NCBI GenBank assembly: GCA_030057655.1
Contig: JASGUQ010000039.1
Coordinates: 1-64,000, forward strand
From: Bacillota bacterium
GTDB taxonomy: Bacteria > Bacillota > Clostridia > Christensenellales > Aristaeellaceae
Direction: 5' to 3'
Length of the DNA stretch: 64,000 bases
Shown one piece after another: positions 8,745 through 17,323 of the stretch. Under the pieces are notes generated by a model that was not told the origin of the DNA, ran no database searches, and saw only the letters and a program-made list of their open reading frames with translations. Numbering within the stretch: position 1 is the first letter of the stretch; every line of letters begins with the position of its first letter. A program made the position numbers and the translations under genes.

Positions 8745-9934
8745 GCATGAAAGCAAGAAAATACGCGCTGCTGAACGATATTTCACCGCTTGGCATTCAG
8801 GAATTTGGCGAAAACTTTGAACTGACCAAGGATGTGAACGAGGCCGACCTGTGGCTGGTCAGGTCCGCGGAACTCAAGGACGCGGAGCTGCCCGACCGCC
8901 TGCGCGTGATCGCGAGGGCGGGCGCCGGGGTCAACAACATTCCCCTGGTGCGCTGCGCGCAAAAGGGCATTGTGGTGTTCAACACCCCGGGCGGAAACGC
9001 CAATGCCGTGGCGGAACTGGTGGTCGCCGGAATGCTTTTGGCCTCCCGCGGCATCATTGAGGGCATTAACTGGCTGAGGACGCAGCCTGCAGACGAGAAA
9101 CTGCAGCAGGCGGCTGAAAAACAGAAGAAGATCTATTCAGGGCATGAGATCAGGGGAAAGAGACTGGTCGTTGTGGGCCTTGGCGCGGTGGGGCACCTGG
9201 TGGCAAACGCCGCTGTGGCCTTGGGCATGGAGGTCACAGGCTATGACCCGATGATGTCCATTGAGTACGCGTTGAAGCTGTCCCGGTCCGTGCATGTGGC
9301 AAAGCAGCTCAACGGCATCCTGGCAGACGCCGATTTTGTAAGCTTGAACCTGCCGCTGAACGACAAGACCAAGGGCCTGTTTGATGAAGTGATGATTTCC
9401 AGGATGAAGCCGGGCGCAGTGCTGCTGAACTTCGCGCGCGACCTGATCGTGGATGAGGAGGCGCTGGGCAAGGCGCTTCAAAGCGGCGCCATCAGGGGCT
9501 ATGTGACGGATTTTGCCAACGAGAAGGTGATGAACTTCCCGAACACCATCGTCCTGCCCCATTTGGGCGCGGCGACGGAGGAATCCGAAGACAACTGCGC
9601 GGTGATGGCGGTGCTTGAGGCGCAGGACTACCTGAACAACGGCAACATCACCAATTCCGTCAACTTCCCGGCGATCAACCTGGGCAAGGCCGTGTTCCCC
9701 ACCCGGGTCATGGTGCTGCACAACAACGTGCCCGGCATCCTCAGCAAGGTGACCACCCTGTTTGGGGAGGCGCACGTCAACATTGAGCAGATGGTGTCCG
9801 CCAGCCGCGGGGATTTCGCCTGCGCGCTGTTTGACACCTCTGTCATGGTTCAGCGCGAGTTCGCGATGCAATTGTCCACCATGCCGGGCATCCTGAAGGT
9901 GCGCGTCATTCACAGCGCAGAGGAAACGGTTTGA
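8741..9934 (+). CDS. serA: D-3-phosphoglycerate dehydrogenase
   Basis: First step of serine synthesis, oxidising 3-phosphoglycerate with NAD. The 397-residue protein has a substrate domain, the Rossmann motif VVVGLGAVGHLVA at about 143-155, the catalytic Arg in LLNFARDLIVD (about 230) and the His in LPHLGAATEES (about 275). A C-terminal ACT domain (residues about 323-395, VMVLHNNVPGILSKVT start) indicates feedback control, probably by serine. This is the compact type with one ACT domain and no intervening ASB domain. Translation is coupled to serC by an ATGA overlap and to the DUF1015 gene by TGATG. Confidence 0.95.
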   Translation: MSMKARKYALLNDISPLGIQEFGENFELTKDVNEADLWLVRSAELKDAELPDRLRVIARAGAGVNNIPLVRCAQKGIVVFNTPGGNANAVAELVVAGMLLASRGIIEGINWLRTQPADEKLQQAAEKQKKIYSGHEIRGKRLVVVGLGAVGHLVANAAVALGMEVTGYDPMMSIEYALKLSRSVHVAKQLNGILADADFVSLNLPLNDKTKGLFDEVMISRMKPGAVLLNFARDLIVDEEALGKALQSGAIRGYVTDFANEKVMNFPNTIVLPHLGAATEESEDNCAVMAVLEAQDYLNNGNITNSVNFPAINLGKAVFPTRVMVLHNNVPGILSKVTTLFGEAHVNIEQMVSASRGDFACALFDTSVMVQREFAMQLSTMPGILKVRVIHSAEETV

Positions 9935-11181
9935 TGGGTCAAAACGGCAGGGATCTCTGGCAGGGGCTTGGTATCGGCCCGGGAGATCTTCTGATCCCAA
10001 AACAAGCGTATTTAAACAGTTTCTGGCCCGTGGTTGCGCTTGACCAGTACACCTCCCAGCCCGAGGTCTGGGAGGAGGCGGAAAGGCGGATTGGGGAAAA
10101 CCCCTCCACCCTAAGGCTGGTCGTGCCGGAAGCTTTTCTTGATGAAGCGGAGAAAAGAAGCGAAAAAGCCTGCCTGGCAATGGAAGACTACCTGAAGCGG
10201 GATCTGTTTGACAGGCTGGAGGACAGCTTTGTGCTGCTGGAGCGCGAGACCCAGTCCGGCAAGCGGATCGGCCTGGTGGTCTGCGTTGACCTGGAGGATT
10301 ATGACTATCTTGAAGGCAACCAGCCCCTCATCCGCGCGACAGAGGAAACGGTGCAAAGCCGTATCCCCCCAAGGCTGAAGGTGAGGGAGCAGTCCAAGAT
10401 GGAAGTGTCCCATGTGATGCTGCTGGCGGACGACCCGGAGGACAGCCTGATCGGCCCTTTGTACCAAAAACGCGAAACACTGAAAAAGATCTATGACTTG
10501 CCCCTGCTGATGGATGGCGGCCAGGTCAAGGGATGGCAGGTCAGGGACGAGGAAGACAAAAAGGCCCTGGCAGGGCGCGTGAAAGCCCTGAAAAACACGA
10601 TACAGGACGGCGCGTTTCTGTTCGCGGTGGGCGACGGCAACCATTCCCTGGCAACGGCCAAGGCCTCCTGGGAGAAGCAGAAACAGGGCTTGAGCCCGGA
10701 AGAACAAAAGGATCACCCGGCGCGCTTTGCGATGGCGGAGCTGGTGAACCTGCACAGCGGGGCTCTGCTGTTTGAGCCCATCCACAGGATCGCCTTTGAC
10801 AAAAGCAGGCAGGAACTGCTGGATATCCTTTCGCCGCTTTTACCTCAAAAGGCTGAGAGCAAGCCCGACCTGATCCTGCTGGATCAGGAGGGGGATTTGC
10901 CCATCAAAATCCATTGCGCCGGGGATGAGCTGGCGGTCGCGGCGGTGCAGCGTTTGCTGGATCAGGCTCAGTTAAAATTGGACTATGTGCACGGGGAGGA
11001 CGCCCTGCGCGAGATCCGGAAAAAGCAGGGCGGCACCGGCATTTTGATGCCGGACTTTGAGAAAAGCCGGCTCTTCCCCACGGTGCAGCGGGATGGCAAA
11101 CTGCCCAGGAAGACCTTTTCCATGGGCGAGGCAAACGAGAAACGCTTTTACCTGGAGGCCAGGCACATCAGGAACGACTGA
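9934..11181 (+). CDS. DUF1015 family protein
   Basis: Protein of about 415 residues belonging to the DUF1015 family, which commonly sits beside serA and serC but has no established activity. Recognisable family features are PVVALDQYTSQPEVW near the start, an AVGDGNHSLATAKASWE segment around residue 227 and a C-terminal YVHGEDALREI stretch. The GDGNHSLA motif with conserved Asp and His looks catalytic. The ATG shares its A with the serA stop (TGATG), so synthesis is tied to the serine pathway. The neighbourhood suggests a metabolite-repair or regulatory role in serine metabolism, but that is inference. Confidence 0.88.
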   Translation: MGQNGRDLWQGLGIGPGDLLIPKQAYLNSFWPVVALDQYTSQPEVWEEAERRIGENPSTLRLVVPEAFLDEAEKRSEKACLAMEDYLKRDLFDRLEDSFVLLERETQSGKRIGLVVCVDLEDYDYLEGNQPLIRATEETVQSRIPPRLKVREQSKMEVSHVMLLADDPEDSLIGPLYQKRETLKKIYDLPLLMDGGQVKGWQVRDEEDKKALAGRVKALKNTIQDGAFLFAVGDGNHSLATAKASWEKQKQGLSPEEQKDHPARFAMAELVNLHSGALLFEPIHRIAFDKSRQELLDILSPLLPQKAESKPDLILLDQEGDLPIKIHCAGDELAVAAVQRLLDQAQLKLDYVHGEDALREIRKKQGGTGILMPDFEKSRLFPTVQRDGKLPRKTFSMGEANEKRFYLEARHIRND

Positions 11182-11261
11182 GGCCGGGCGGCAAGGCCAA
11201 GTTAAAGCCAAATCTGCTTTTTTATGTTAAGATAATAACAACAAAGCAGGAGGTACCCAAA

Positions 11262-12173
11262 TTGAAAAGAACGCTTGCCGCTTTGCTTGCCGCCTTGATG
11301 CTGTTGACCTTCCTTCCCCTTACTTCCCTGTCCGCCCGGGCTTGCACCGGTTTTGACATTGGCTGTTCCCTTTCCACTTCTTATGCCTATGTTGGCGAAG
11401 AAATCCAGTGGTGGGTTGAAAACGTACAAGGCACCGTACCAGACACAGGAGATTTTAAATACCGTTTTAACGTATACAGAAACGGTGTACTTTATAGTGA
11501 AGAGGAATACCACGACTTTTCAAATTGGAAAGTTTATTGTTTCACTTCTCCCGGCAGTTACTTTGTCAGGGTTTCAGTTAAAGGTAAACATTATACTGCG
11601 CAGAAAGATAGCTCTGTCATCAATGTCAAAGCACCTCCCCACAGGATCACCAAGGTGGAGCCCTTGGGCGCAACCAGCCTGAAGATCACCTGGAACAGGG
11701 TGCCCGGCGCAAGAAGCTATTGGCTGTTCCGCAGCACCGACCTGGACAGCTGGACCCTGGTCAGACATACCACGGGGACTTCCTGTTCCAACACCTACTT
11801 GAAGGCCGGGACACGGTATTTCTACAAGGTTTTCTACGACAGAGATGGGGTCTCCAACTGGCTTGCCAGCAGCATCGCCTCCGGCGTGCCCATGGCCAAG
11901 ACCAGAATCACCAGCCTCACCTCCCCCTCAGCCAGGCGGATCAGGATGACATGGGCCAGGGCGGCGGGGGCCTCCGGCTACCAGGTAGCGATGGCGACCA
12001 GCCCAAACGGCATCTACAGGACGGTGCGCATCGTGACCGGCGGCACCACGGCCATCTTCTCAGGCGTCAAATCCGGCTCCGCGCTGTTCTTCAAGGTGCG
12101 GCCCTACAGGCGGATCTACACCACCACCTACTGGGGACAATACAGCGCGTACAGGAGCGTCAGGGTTAAATGA
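11262..12173 (+). CDS. Secreted fibronectin-III protein, paralog 1
   Basis: First of five tandem paralogs, 303 residues. TTG start supported by AGGAGG 7 bases upstream and by alignment with the paralogs, which start at the same point with ATG. Residues 1-27 are a signal peptide ending in ARA. Residues about 28-125 form a variable beta domain (YVGEE near its start), 128-215 a first FN3 domain opened by ITKVEPLGATSLKITW, and 217-303 a second FN3 domain (GVPMAKTRITSL start, VRVK end). No sortase motif or transmembrane tail is visible. The last 90 residues are almost invariant across the array, while the N-terminal domain differs widely. Function unknown; surface attachment or ligand binding is likely. 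Confidence 0.8.
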   Translation: MKRTLAALLAALMLLTFLPLTSLSARACTGFDIGCSLSTSYAYVGEEIQWWVENVQGTVPDTGDFKYRFNVYRNGVLYSEEEYHDFSNWKVYCFTSPGSYFVRVSVKGKHYTAQKDSSVINVKAPPHRITKVEPLGATSLKITWNRVPGARSYWLFRSTDLDSWTLVRHTTGTSCSNTYLKAGTRYFYKVFYDRDGVSNWLASSIASGVPMAKTRITSLTSPSARRIRMTWARAAGASGYQVAMATSPNGIYRTVRIVTGGTTAIFSGVKSGSALFFKVRPYRRIYTTTYWGQYSAYRSVRVK

Positions 12174-12196
12174 TACTGAACCCTTTCGTTCAGCAT
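12173..12196 (+). repeat. ATACTGAA hairpin after FN3 paralog 1
   Basis: ATACTGAAC and GTTCAGCAT form a small stem beginning at the stop codon. The same termini bound the 161-bp element at 35088 and 54688, and similar hairpins follow paralogs 2 and 5. Confidence 0.5.
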
Positions 12197-12223
12197 TAGG
12201 ATCGTCTTTTAATAGTCAACCGC

Positions 12224-12256
12224 GAAAACCGCCGGCCGCACAGGCCGGCGGTTTTC
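12224..12256 (+). terminator. Terminator after FN3 paralog 1
   Basis: A 14-bp perfect stem GAAAACCGCCGGCC with its complement around GCACA, ending in a T-rich run (GGTTTTCTTT). Confidence 0.85.
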
Positions 12257-12331
12257 TTTGGTTCTGGAAAGGCGCGGCGCCCCTGATGATCGCCCTCAAG
12301 GGCATGTTATATTTGGCATCCTTTAAGCCCA

Positions 12332-12360
12332 TTGACAAATCCTTTGTTTTGTGGTATGGC
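12332..12360 (+). promoter_or_regulatory. Promoter of FN3 paralog 2
   Basis: Perfect TTGACA, 17-base spacer, TATGGC with an upstream TG one base before (extended -10). The second repeat copy has the same layout at 13543-13571. Each paralog therefore seems to have its own promoter and terminator. Confidence 0.55.
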
Positions 12361-12473
12361 TTGCTTGGAAACATAAATTCTTTCTCTGCCTGACAATCCG
12401 CTGCTATCAATCCTTCAAAAGAACTGCGGGAGTTAAATTATTCTTTCAGGAACAACAGAACAAGGAGGTTAAC

Positions 12474-13385
12474 ATGAAAAGAATTCTTGCCGCAATGCTG
12501 ACCGCCCTGATGCTGCTCACCCTCCTCCCTCTCGCCTCCGCGCCTGCCCGGGCTGAGTTTGATTTCTCTGTCCAAGCCACTGTTACTCACGCTTATGTCG
12601 GGGAAGACTTTTTCTGGCTGGTTCATCAATTGGAAGGAACCAGCACCTATTATCTGTTTGCTTTTGAAATCTACAGGGATGGTCAGTGTATCAAATCCGA
12701 TCCGGATTTTGATGATGACTCCTGGAGGCCGTTTATCCCCACCTCACCCGGCAAATACAAGGCCAGGGTGTGTGTTATGGATGATCAGGGAAACTCAAAA
12801 ACAAAGGAGAGCCCTGAGATCACTGTTTCCCCGCAGCTTAACACGTTCATCAAGGTTGAGCCTCTGGGCGCGACCAGCCTTAAAATCACCTGGAACAAGA
12901 TCCCCGGCGTGACCCAGTACTATCTGTACCGCAGCACCAACAGGAAAACAGGCTGGGCTGAGATTATGTATTCCGTCGATTCACCTCCGCCCGCCTGCTA
13001 TATTGATACCAGATTGAAAGCCGGCACACGGTATTTTTACAAAGTATGCTATGACCGCCCCGGAGCCATGGGCCCCTTCAGCCCTGTCGCTGCCGGCGTG
13101 CCCATGGCCAAGACCCGCATCACCAGCATCACCTCGCCCTCAGCCAGGCGGATCAGGATGACCTGGGCCAGGGCGGCGGGGGCCTCCGGTTACCAGGTGG
13201 CGATGGCGACCAGCGCGAACGGCAGCTACAGGACGGTGCGCATCGTGACCGGCGGCACCACCGCCATCTTCTCAGGCGTCAGGTCCGGCTCCGCCCTGTT
13301 CTTTAAGGTCAGGCCTTACAGGCGGATCTACACCACCACCTACTGGGGTCAATACAGCGCGTACAGAAGCATCAGGGTTAAGTGA
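12474..13385 (+). CDS. Secreted fibronectin-III protein, paralog 2
   Basis: Second paralog, 303 residues, same signal peptide type (MKRILAAMLTALMLLT) and the same three-domain plan. The ATG at 12474 has CAAGGAGG just before it; an open frame extends upstream to 12351 but crosses the promoter. The N-terminal domain (YVGEDFFWLV) shares only the framework with paralog 1. The C-terminal FN3 is nearly identical to paralog 1 in protein and DNA, including SGSALFF and the RRIYTTTYWGQYSAY segment, so the two form one sequence subgroup. Secreted, function unknown. Confidence 0.8.
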   Translation: MKRILAAMLTALMLLTLLPLASAPARAEFDFSVQATVTHAYVGEDFFWLVHQLEGTSTYYLFAFEIYRDGQCIKSDPDFDDDSWRPFIPTSPGKYKARVCVMDDQGNSKTKESPEITVSPQLNTFIKVEPLGATSLKITWNKIPGVTQYYLYRSTNRKTGWAEIMYSVDSPPPACYIDTRLKAGTRYFYKVCYDRPGAMGPFSPVAAGVPMAKTRITSITSPSARRIRMTWARAAGASGYQVAMATSANGSYRTVRIVTGGTTAIFSGVRSGSALFFKVRPYRRIYTTTYWGQYSAYRSIRVK

Positions 13386-13434
13386 TACTGAACCCTTTCC
13401 TTCAGCATCAGGATCGTCTTTTATAGTCAACCGC

Positions 13435-13470
13435 GAAAACCGCCGGCCGCACAGGCCGGCGGCTTTCTTT
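13435..13470 (+). terminator. Terminator after FN3 paralog 2
   Basis: GAAAACCGCCGGCC pairs with GGCCGGCGGCTTTC around GCACA, with one G-C to C-type mismatch, then TTTT. Confidence 0.8.
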
Positions 13471-13542
13471 TGGTTCCGGAAAGGCGCGGCGCCCTGATGA
13501 CCGCCCTCAAGGGCATGTTGTATTTGGCGCCCTTTAAGCCCA

Positions 13543-13571
13543 TTGACAAATCCCTTGTTTTGTGGTACGGA
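13543..13571 (+). promoter_or_regulatory. Promoter of FN3 paralog 3
   Basis: TTGACA, 17-base spacer, TACGGA; the repeat copy of the promoter at 12332. The -10 is weak, so strength may differ between copies. Confidence 0.45.
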
Positions 13572-13686
13572 TTGCTTAGAAATATTTGATTTTTTCTCTG
13601 CCTGACAATCTGCTGCTATCAATCCTTCAAAAGAGTTGCGGAAGTTAATTTGTTCTTTCCAGGAAAAATAAAATAAGGAGGATCAC

Positions 13687-14598
13687 ATGAAAAGAATTCT
13701 TGCCGCGATGCTAACCTCCCTGATGTTGATGACTTTCCTGCCCCTTGTCTCCCAGCCTGCCCGGGCTGGCCAAGTCGATTTCGACGTTTATTCTTCCGTT
13801 GATCCTGATGAAGCAGCCTATGTCGGCGAAACGATACGATGGATAATTGAGAATGTATACGGGGGAAGCGGGGATTTTCAGTACAATTTTTACGTCTACA
13901 AGAACGGTCAGCATTTTTCAGGAGAAGGGTGGCATGAGCTCAGGTACAGGGAATATATGTTCACCTCGCCCGGCAAATACAAGGTAGAGGCATTTATTTT
14001 TGATACGGTTAACAGAAAAGCATATCAAAAGTTCAGCGAGGAAATCACTGTCAAGGCGAGTGTCAACAGAATCACCAAGGTCGAGCCCTTGGGCCCAACC
14101 AGCCTCAGGATCACCTGGAACAAGGTACCCGGCGCGATAGAGTACTATCTTCTCCGCAGCACCGATATGAAAGGCTGGGAAATGATCAGGAATACCACCA
14201 GCACCTCTTTTTCCAACACCTATTTAAAGGCCGGCACAAGGTATTTTTACAAGGTGCATTATTACAGGCCAGGTCTTAATTGGTGCGAGTTTAGCCCAGT
14301 TGTCGCGGGCGTGCCCATGGCCAAGACCCGCATCACCAGCCTCACCTCGCCCTCGGCCAGGCGGATCAGGATGACCTGGGCCAGGGCGGCGGGGGCCTCC
14401 GGCTACCAAGTGGCGATGGCGAGCAGGACTAACGGCAGCTACAAGTCAGTTCGCATCGTCACCGGCGGAACCACGGCCATCTTCTCAGGCGTCAAATCCG
14501 GCTCCACGCTGTTCTTTAAGGTGCGGCCTTACAGAAGGGTCTATGCCACCACCTACTGGGGCCAGTACAGCGCTCCAAGGGCTGTCAGGGTTAAGTAA
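13687..14598 (+). CDS. Secreted fibronectin-III protein, paralog 3
   Basis: Third paralog, 303 residues, ATG behind AAGGAGG. Signal peptide to about residue 27, variable domain (YVGETIRWIIENVYGG), first FN3, second FN3. The C-terminal region belongs to a second subgroup with paralogs 4 and 5: SGSTLFF, RRVY, and KSVRIVTGG instead of RTVRIVTGG. It ends SAPRAVRVK where the others end SAYRSVRVK. The spacer after it differs from the repeated 300-bp spacer. Secreted, function unknown. Confidence 0.8.
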   Translation: MKRILAAMLTSLMLMTFLPLVSQPARAGQVDFDVYSSVDPDEAAYVGETIRWIIENVYGGSGDFQYNFYVYKNGQHFSGEGWHELRYREYMFTSPGKYKVEAFIFDTVNRKAYQKFSEEITVKASVNRITKVEPLGPTSLRITWNKVPGAIEYYLLRSTDMKGWEMIRNTTSTSFSNTYLKAGTRYFYKVHYYRPGLNWCEFSPVVAGVPMAKTRITSLTSPSARRIRMTWARAAGASGYQVAMASRTNGSYKSVRIVTGGTTAIFSGVKSGSTLFFKVRPYRRVYATTYWGQYSAPRAVRVK

Positions 14599-14681
14599 AA
14601 AAGCGCCTCCATGCGTCCGGCGCGGTCCAATCCGGCCATTGTTCTGATTCTGCACCAATAAAGAAAAAAGGGGATGCCAAA

Positions 14682-15593
14682 ATGAAAAGAGTTCTTGCGG
14701 CTTTGCTGGCCGTCCTGATGATGATCGCTGTTCTTCCAATCACCTCCCCGCCTGCCCAGGCTAAAGTCGATGATTTCACCATTTCCGCTTCCGTCACTTC
14801 AACCTATGTCGGCGAATTCATTCGCTGGACGGTGAGCAATGTGACAGGCGGCAGCGGGAACTACAAATACCAGTTTGTTTTCTACAAAAACGGTGATTAT
14901 TTTGGTAGCAACTTCATGTCTGCAGATGCTTCCTGCGATTTTGTGCCGCCCTCGCCAGGCAGATACAAGGTTAAGGTAACAGTTTATGATGGGATGTTTG
15001 GTCTGCAAAAAGAAAGCGCCGAAGTCACTGTCAAGGCGCGCCCCATCCGGATCACCAAAGTTGAGCCCCTGGGCGCAACCAGCCTGAAAATCACCTGGGG
15101 CAAGGTGGAAGGTGCGACACTTTACGAGGTCTGGCGCAGCACCAGCATGAACTCAGGCTGGACGCTGGCCAAAAAGACCTTCGATACCTCCTTTTCCAAT
15201 ACCTATTTGACAGCAGGCACAAGATATTTCTACAAAGTGCGCTATTATGTGCCGAGTTTTGAATGGGATGATTACATCAGCGCGTTCAGCCCCGTCGCCG
15301 CGGGCGTGCCCATGGCGAAAACCCGCATCACCAGCCTTACCTCGCCCTCAGCCAGGCGGATCAGGATGACCTGGGCCAAGGCAGCGGGCGCCTCCGGCTA
15401 CCAGGTGGCGATGGCGAGCAGGGCTAACGGCAGCTACAAGTCAGTTCGCATCGTCACCGGCGGCACCACCGCCATCTTCTCCGGCGTCAAGTCCGGCTCC
15501 ACGCTGTTCTTTAAGGTGCGGCCTTACAGAAGGGTCTATACCACCACCTACTGGGGCCAATACAGCGCGTACAGGAGCGTCAGGGTTAAATAA
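14682..15593 (+). CDS. Secreted fibronectin-III protein, paralog 4
   Basis: Fourth paralog, 303 residues. The ribosome site before this ATG is weak (AAAAAGGGGATG). Signal peptide ends near AQA at residue 27. The variable domain begins YVGEFIRWTVSNV. The first FN3 is slightly longer in its last loop (SFEWDDYISAF). The second FN3 matches paralog 5 almost exactly (MASRANGSYKSV). Only 83 bases separate it from paralog 3, with no clear terminator, so 3 and 4 may be co-transcribed. Confidence 0.8.
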   Translation: MKRVLAALLAVLMMIAVLPITSPPAQAKVDDFTISASVTSTYVGEFIRWTVSNVTGGSGNYKYQFVFYKNGDYFGSNFMSADASCDFVPPSPGRYKVKVTVYDGMFGLQKESAEVTVKARPIRITKVEPLGATSLKITWGKVEGATLYEVWRSTSMNSGWTLAKKTFDTSFSNTYLTAGTRYFYKVRYYVPSFEWDDYISAFSPVAAGVPMAKTRITSLTSPSARRIRMTWAKAAGASGYQVAMASRANGSYKSVRIVTGGTTAIFSGVKSGSTLFFKVRPYRRVYTTTYWGQYSAYRSVRVK

Positions 15594-15639
15594 TCTGAGG
15601 ACCAGCCATCAATAAAACGAAACACAGGAGGAAACAGAG

Positions 15640-16536
15640 ATGAAAAAAATCCTTGCCGCAATGCTGACCGTCCTGATGTTGCTGACTTTCCTGCCCCTTG
15701 CCTCCCCGCCCGCCCGGGCTGTGCTTAACTTCTCTGTCAAGTGCACCGCTGGTACTGTCGCTTATGTTGGCGAAACCTTTGTTTGGTATGTTGATGACCT
15801 GCAAGGCAGCATCGGACCTTCCAAATACTCTTTTGATATAATCAAGGACGATATACTCATTGATGATGAAAGCTACCACACTGAAAGTTCCAGAATGTAT
15901 ACCCCCACTTCTCCCGGCAGGTACAAGGTTTGGGTAAATATTTTTAATAATCACACAGCATACGCTGAAATGAGCGCTGAAATCACTGTTTACGCACAAA
16001 CTCACAAGATTACCAAGGTTGAGCCGCTGGGTCCCACCAGCCTGAAGATCTCCTGGACCAGTGTGCCTGGAGCGACCGAGTATTATTTGTACCGCAGCAC
16101 CAATAAAAACTCTGGATGGGAATTTATCAAGACGATAAAGGGAACCTCCTTTTCCAACACTTATTTACAGGCAGGCACAAGGTATTTCTACAGGATGTGG
16201 TATAGAAGGTTAGGGGTCTGGGGTCCTATCTGTCCGGTTGTTTCCGGCGTGCCCATGGCGAAAACCCGCATCACGAGCATCACCTCGCCCTCAGCCAGGC
16301 GGATCAGGATGACCTGGGCAAAGGCAGCGGGGGCCTCCGGGTATCAGGTGGCGATGGCGAGCAGGGCTAACGGCAGCTACAAGTCAGTTCGCATCGTCAC
16401 CGGCGGCACCACGGCCATCTTCTCCGGGGTCAGATCCGGCTCCACCCTGTTCTTTAAGGTGCGGCCTTACAGAAGGGTCTATACCACCACCTACTGGGGC
16501 CAATACAGCGCGTACAGGAGCGTCAGGGTTAAGTGA
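15640..16536 (+). CDS. Secreted fibronectin-III protein, paralog 5
   Basis: Fifth and last paralog, 298 residues, ATG behind CAGGAGG, 46 bases after paralog 4. Same signal peptide and domain order. The variable domain (YVGETFVWYVDDLQGS) is shortest here. The C-terminal FN3 is of the 3/4/5 subgroup. It is followed by the terminator type seen after paralogs 1 and 2, which is absent after 3 and 4. That pattern suggests insertion or loss inside the array. Function unknown. Confidence 0.8.
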   Translation: MKKILAAMLTVLMLLTFLPLASPPARAVLNFSVKCTAGTVAYVGETFVWYVDDLQGSIGPSKYSFDIIKDDILIDDESYHTESSRMYTPTSPGRYKVWVNIFNNHTAYAEMSAEITVYAQTHKITKVEPLGPTSLKISWTSVPGATEYYLYRSTNKNSGWEFIKTIKGTSFSNTYLQAGTRYFYRMWYRRLGVWGPICPVVSGVPMAKTRITSITSPSARRIRMTWAKAAGASGYQVAMASRANGSYKSVRIVTGGTTAIFSGVRSGSTLFFKVRPYRRVYTTTYWGQYSAYRSVRVK

Positions 16537-16556
16537 TACTGAATTTCGTTCAGTAT
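16536..16556 (+). repeat. ATACTGAA/TTCAGTAT hairpin after paralog 5
   Basis: Perfect 8-bp stem with a TTTCG loop overlapping the stop codon. It has exactly the terminal octamers of the 161-bp element (35088, 54688). Confidence 0.55.
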
Positions 16557-16582
16557 TAGAGTCGTCTTAATAGTCAACCGCG

Positions 16583-16613
16583 AAAACCGCCGGTCACACA
16601 GGCCGGCGGCTTT
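16583..16613. terminator. Terminator between paralog 5 and DUF554 gene
   Basis: AAAACCGCCGG-type stem with complement GGCCGGCGGCTTT. It lies between convergent genes and may serve both strands. Confidence 0.7.
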
Positions 16614-16630
16614 GTATGTGCATTTCTTCT

Positions 16631-17314
16631 TTAGAACAAGCTTGTTATCAGAACCAGAACAGGCGCGATCAGGATGGCGGGCAGAAGGTCCGCCACCTTG
16701 ATTTTGGTGAGGCCCAGCATGTTGAGGCCCAGCGCGATGATGAGGAGGGAACCGGTGCAGGCCATCTCGCTGACCGCCTGGGGGGATAAAAGGGGGGCGA
16801 TCAGCCCGGCCAGGAGGGCGATTAAGCCCTGGTAGACCAGAACGGCGAAGCCGGACAGGGCCACGCCAAAGCCCAGGGTGGAGGCCAGCATGATGGCCGC
16901 GACAAAGTCCAGGGCGGACTTGGCGTACAGGGTGGCGTTGTCCCCGCGCAGCCCCGCGTCCAGGGAGCCGGTGACCGCCATGGCGCCCACGCAGAAAAGC
17001 AGGGAGGCGGTGACAAAGCCCTCCGCCACCGAGCCGAAGCGGTCTTTGGACAGCTCCTGCACCTTTTCGCCCAGGCGGCTGATCTTGCCGTCGATGTCCA
17101 GCAGGGTGCCCAAAAGAGAGCCCAGCACCATCGCGGCGATGGTGAACAGCACGTTTTCACCCTTCAAGGCGCCCGAGATGCCGATGTACAGGACGCACAG
17201 CGCCAGGCCGGTCATGGCGGCGCGGTTTAATTTCTCCGTGAGCAGCTTGCCGCCCAAAAGGCCCAGGAAGCCGCCTAAAAACACGGCCACGGTATTGACC
17301 AATACACCCGTCAT
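16631..17314 (-). CDS. DUF554 family membrane protein
   Basis: Integral membrane protein of 227 residues with about seven hydrophobic segments. The opening MTGVLVNTVAVFLGGFLGLL and the central DGKISRLGEKVQE loop are typical of DUF554 (YdfK/YqgA-like) proteins, which have no proven substrate. It is third in a minus-strand unit with azlC and azlD, 9 bases after azlD, so a role in amino acid or small-molecule export is possible but only inferred. Confidence 0.88.
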   Translation of the reverse strand: MTGVLVNTVAVFLGGFLGLLGGKLLTEKLNRAAMTGLALCVLYIGISGALKGENVLFTIAAMVLGSLLGTLLDIDGKISRLGEKVQELSKDRFGSVAEGFVTASLLFCVGAMAVTGSLDAGLRGDNATLYAKSALDFVAAIMLASTLGFGVALSGFAVLVYQGLIALLAGLIAPLLSPQAVSEMACTGSLLIIALGLNMLGLTKIKVADLLPAILIAPVLVLITSLF

Positions 17315-17323
17315 GCCTTGCTC

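Larger units (their letters stand above)
12174..12473 (+). repeat. 300-bp intergenic repeat, copy 1
   Basis: The whole spacer after paralog 1 is repeated after paralog 2 (13386-13686) with scattered substitutions. It holds a hairpin, a strong terminator, a promoter and the next ribosome site. It shows that gene plus spacer (about 1212 bp) was duplicated as a unit. Confidence 0.85.
13386..13686 (+). repeat. 300-bp intergenic repeat, copy 2
   Basis: Near copy of 12174-12473, again with hairpin (13385-13408), terminator, promoter and ribosome site. Confidence 0.85.

Noticed and set aside
12351..12473. Upstream extension of FN3 paralog 2
   Set aside because: It crosses the promoter and has no ribosome site; the ATG at 12474 matches the paralogs.
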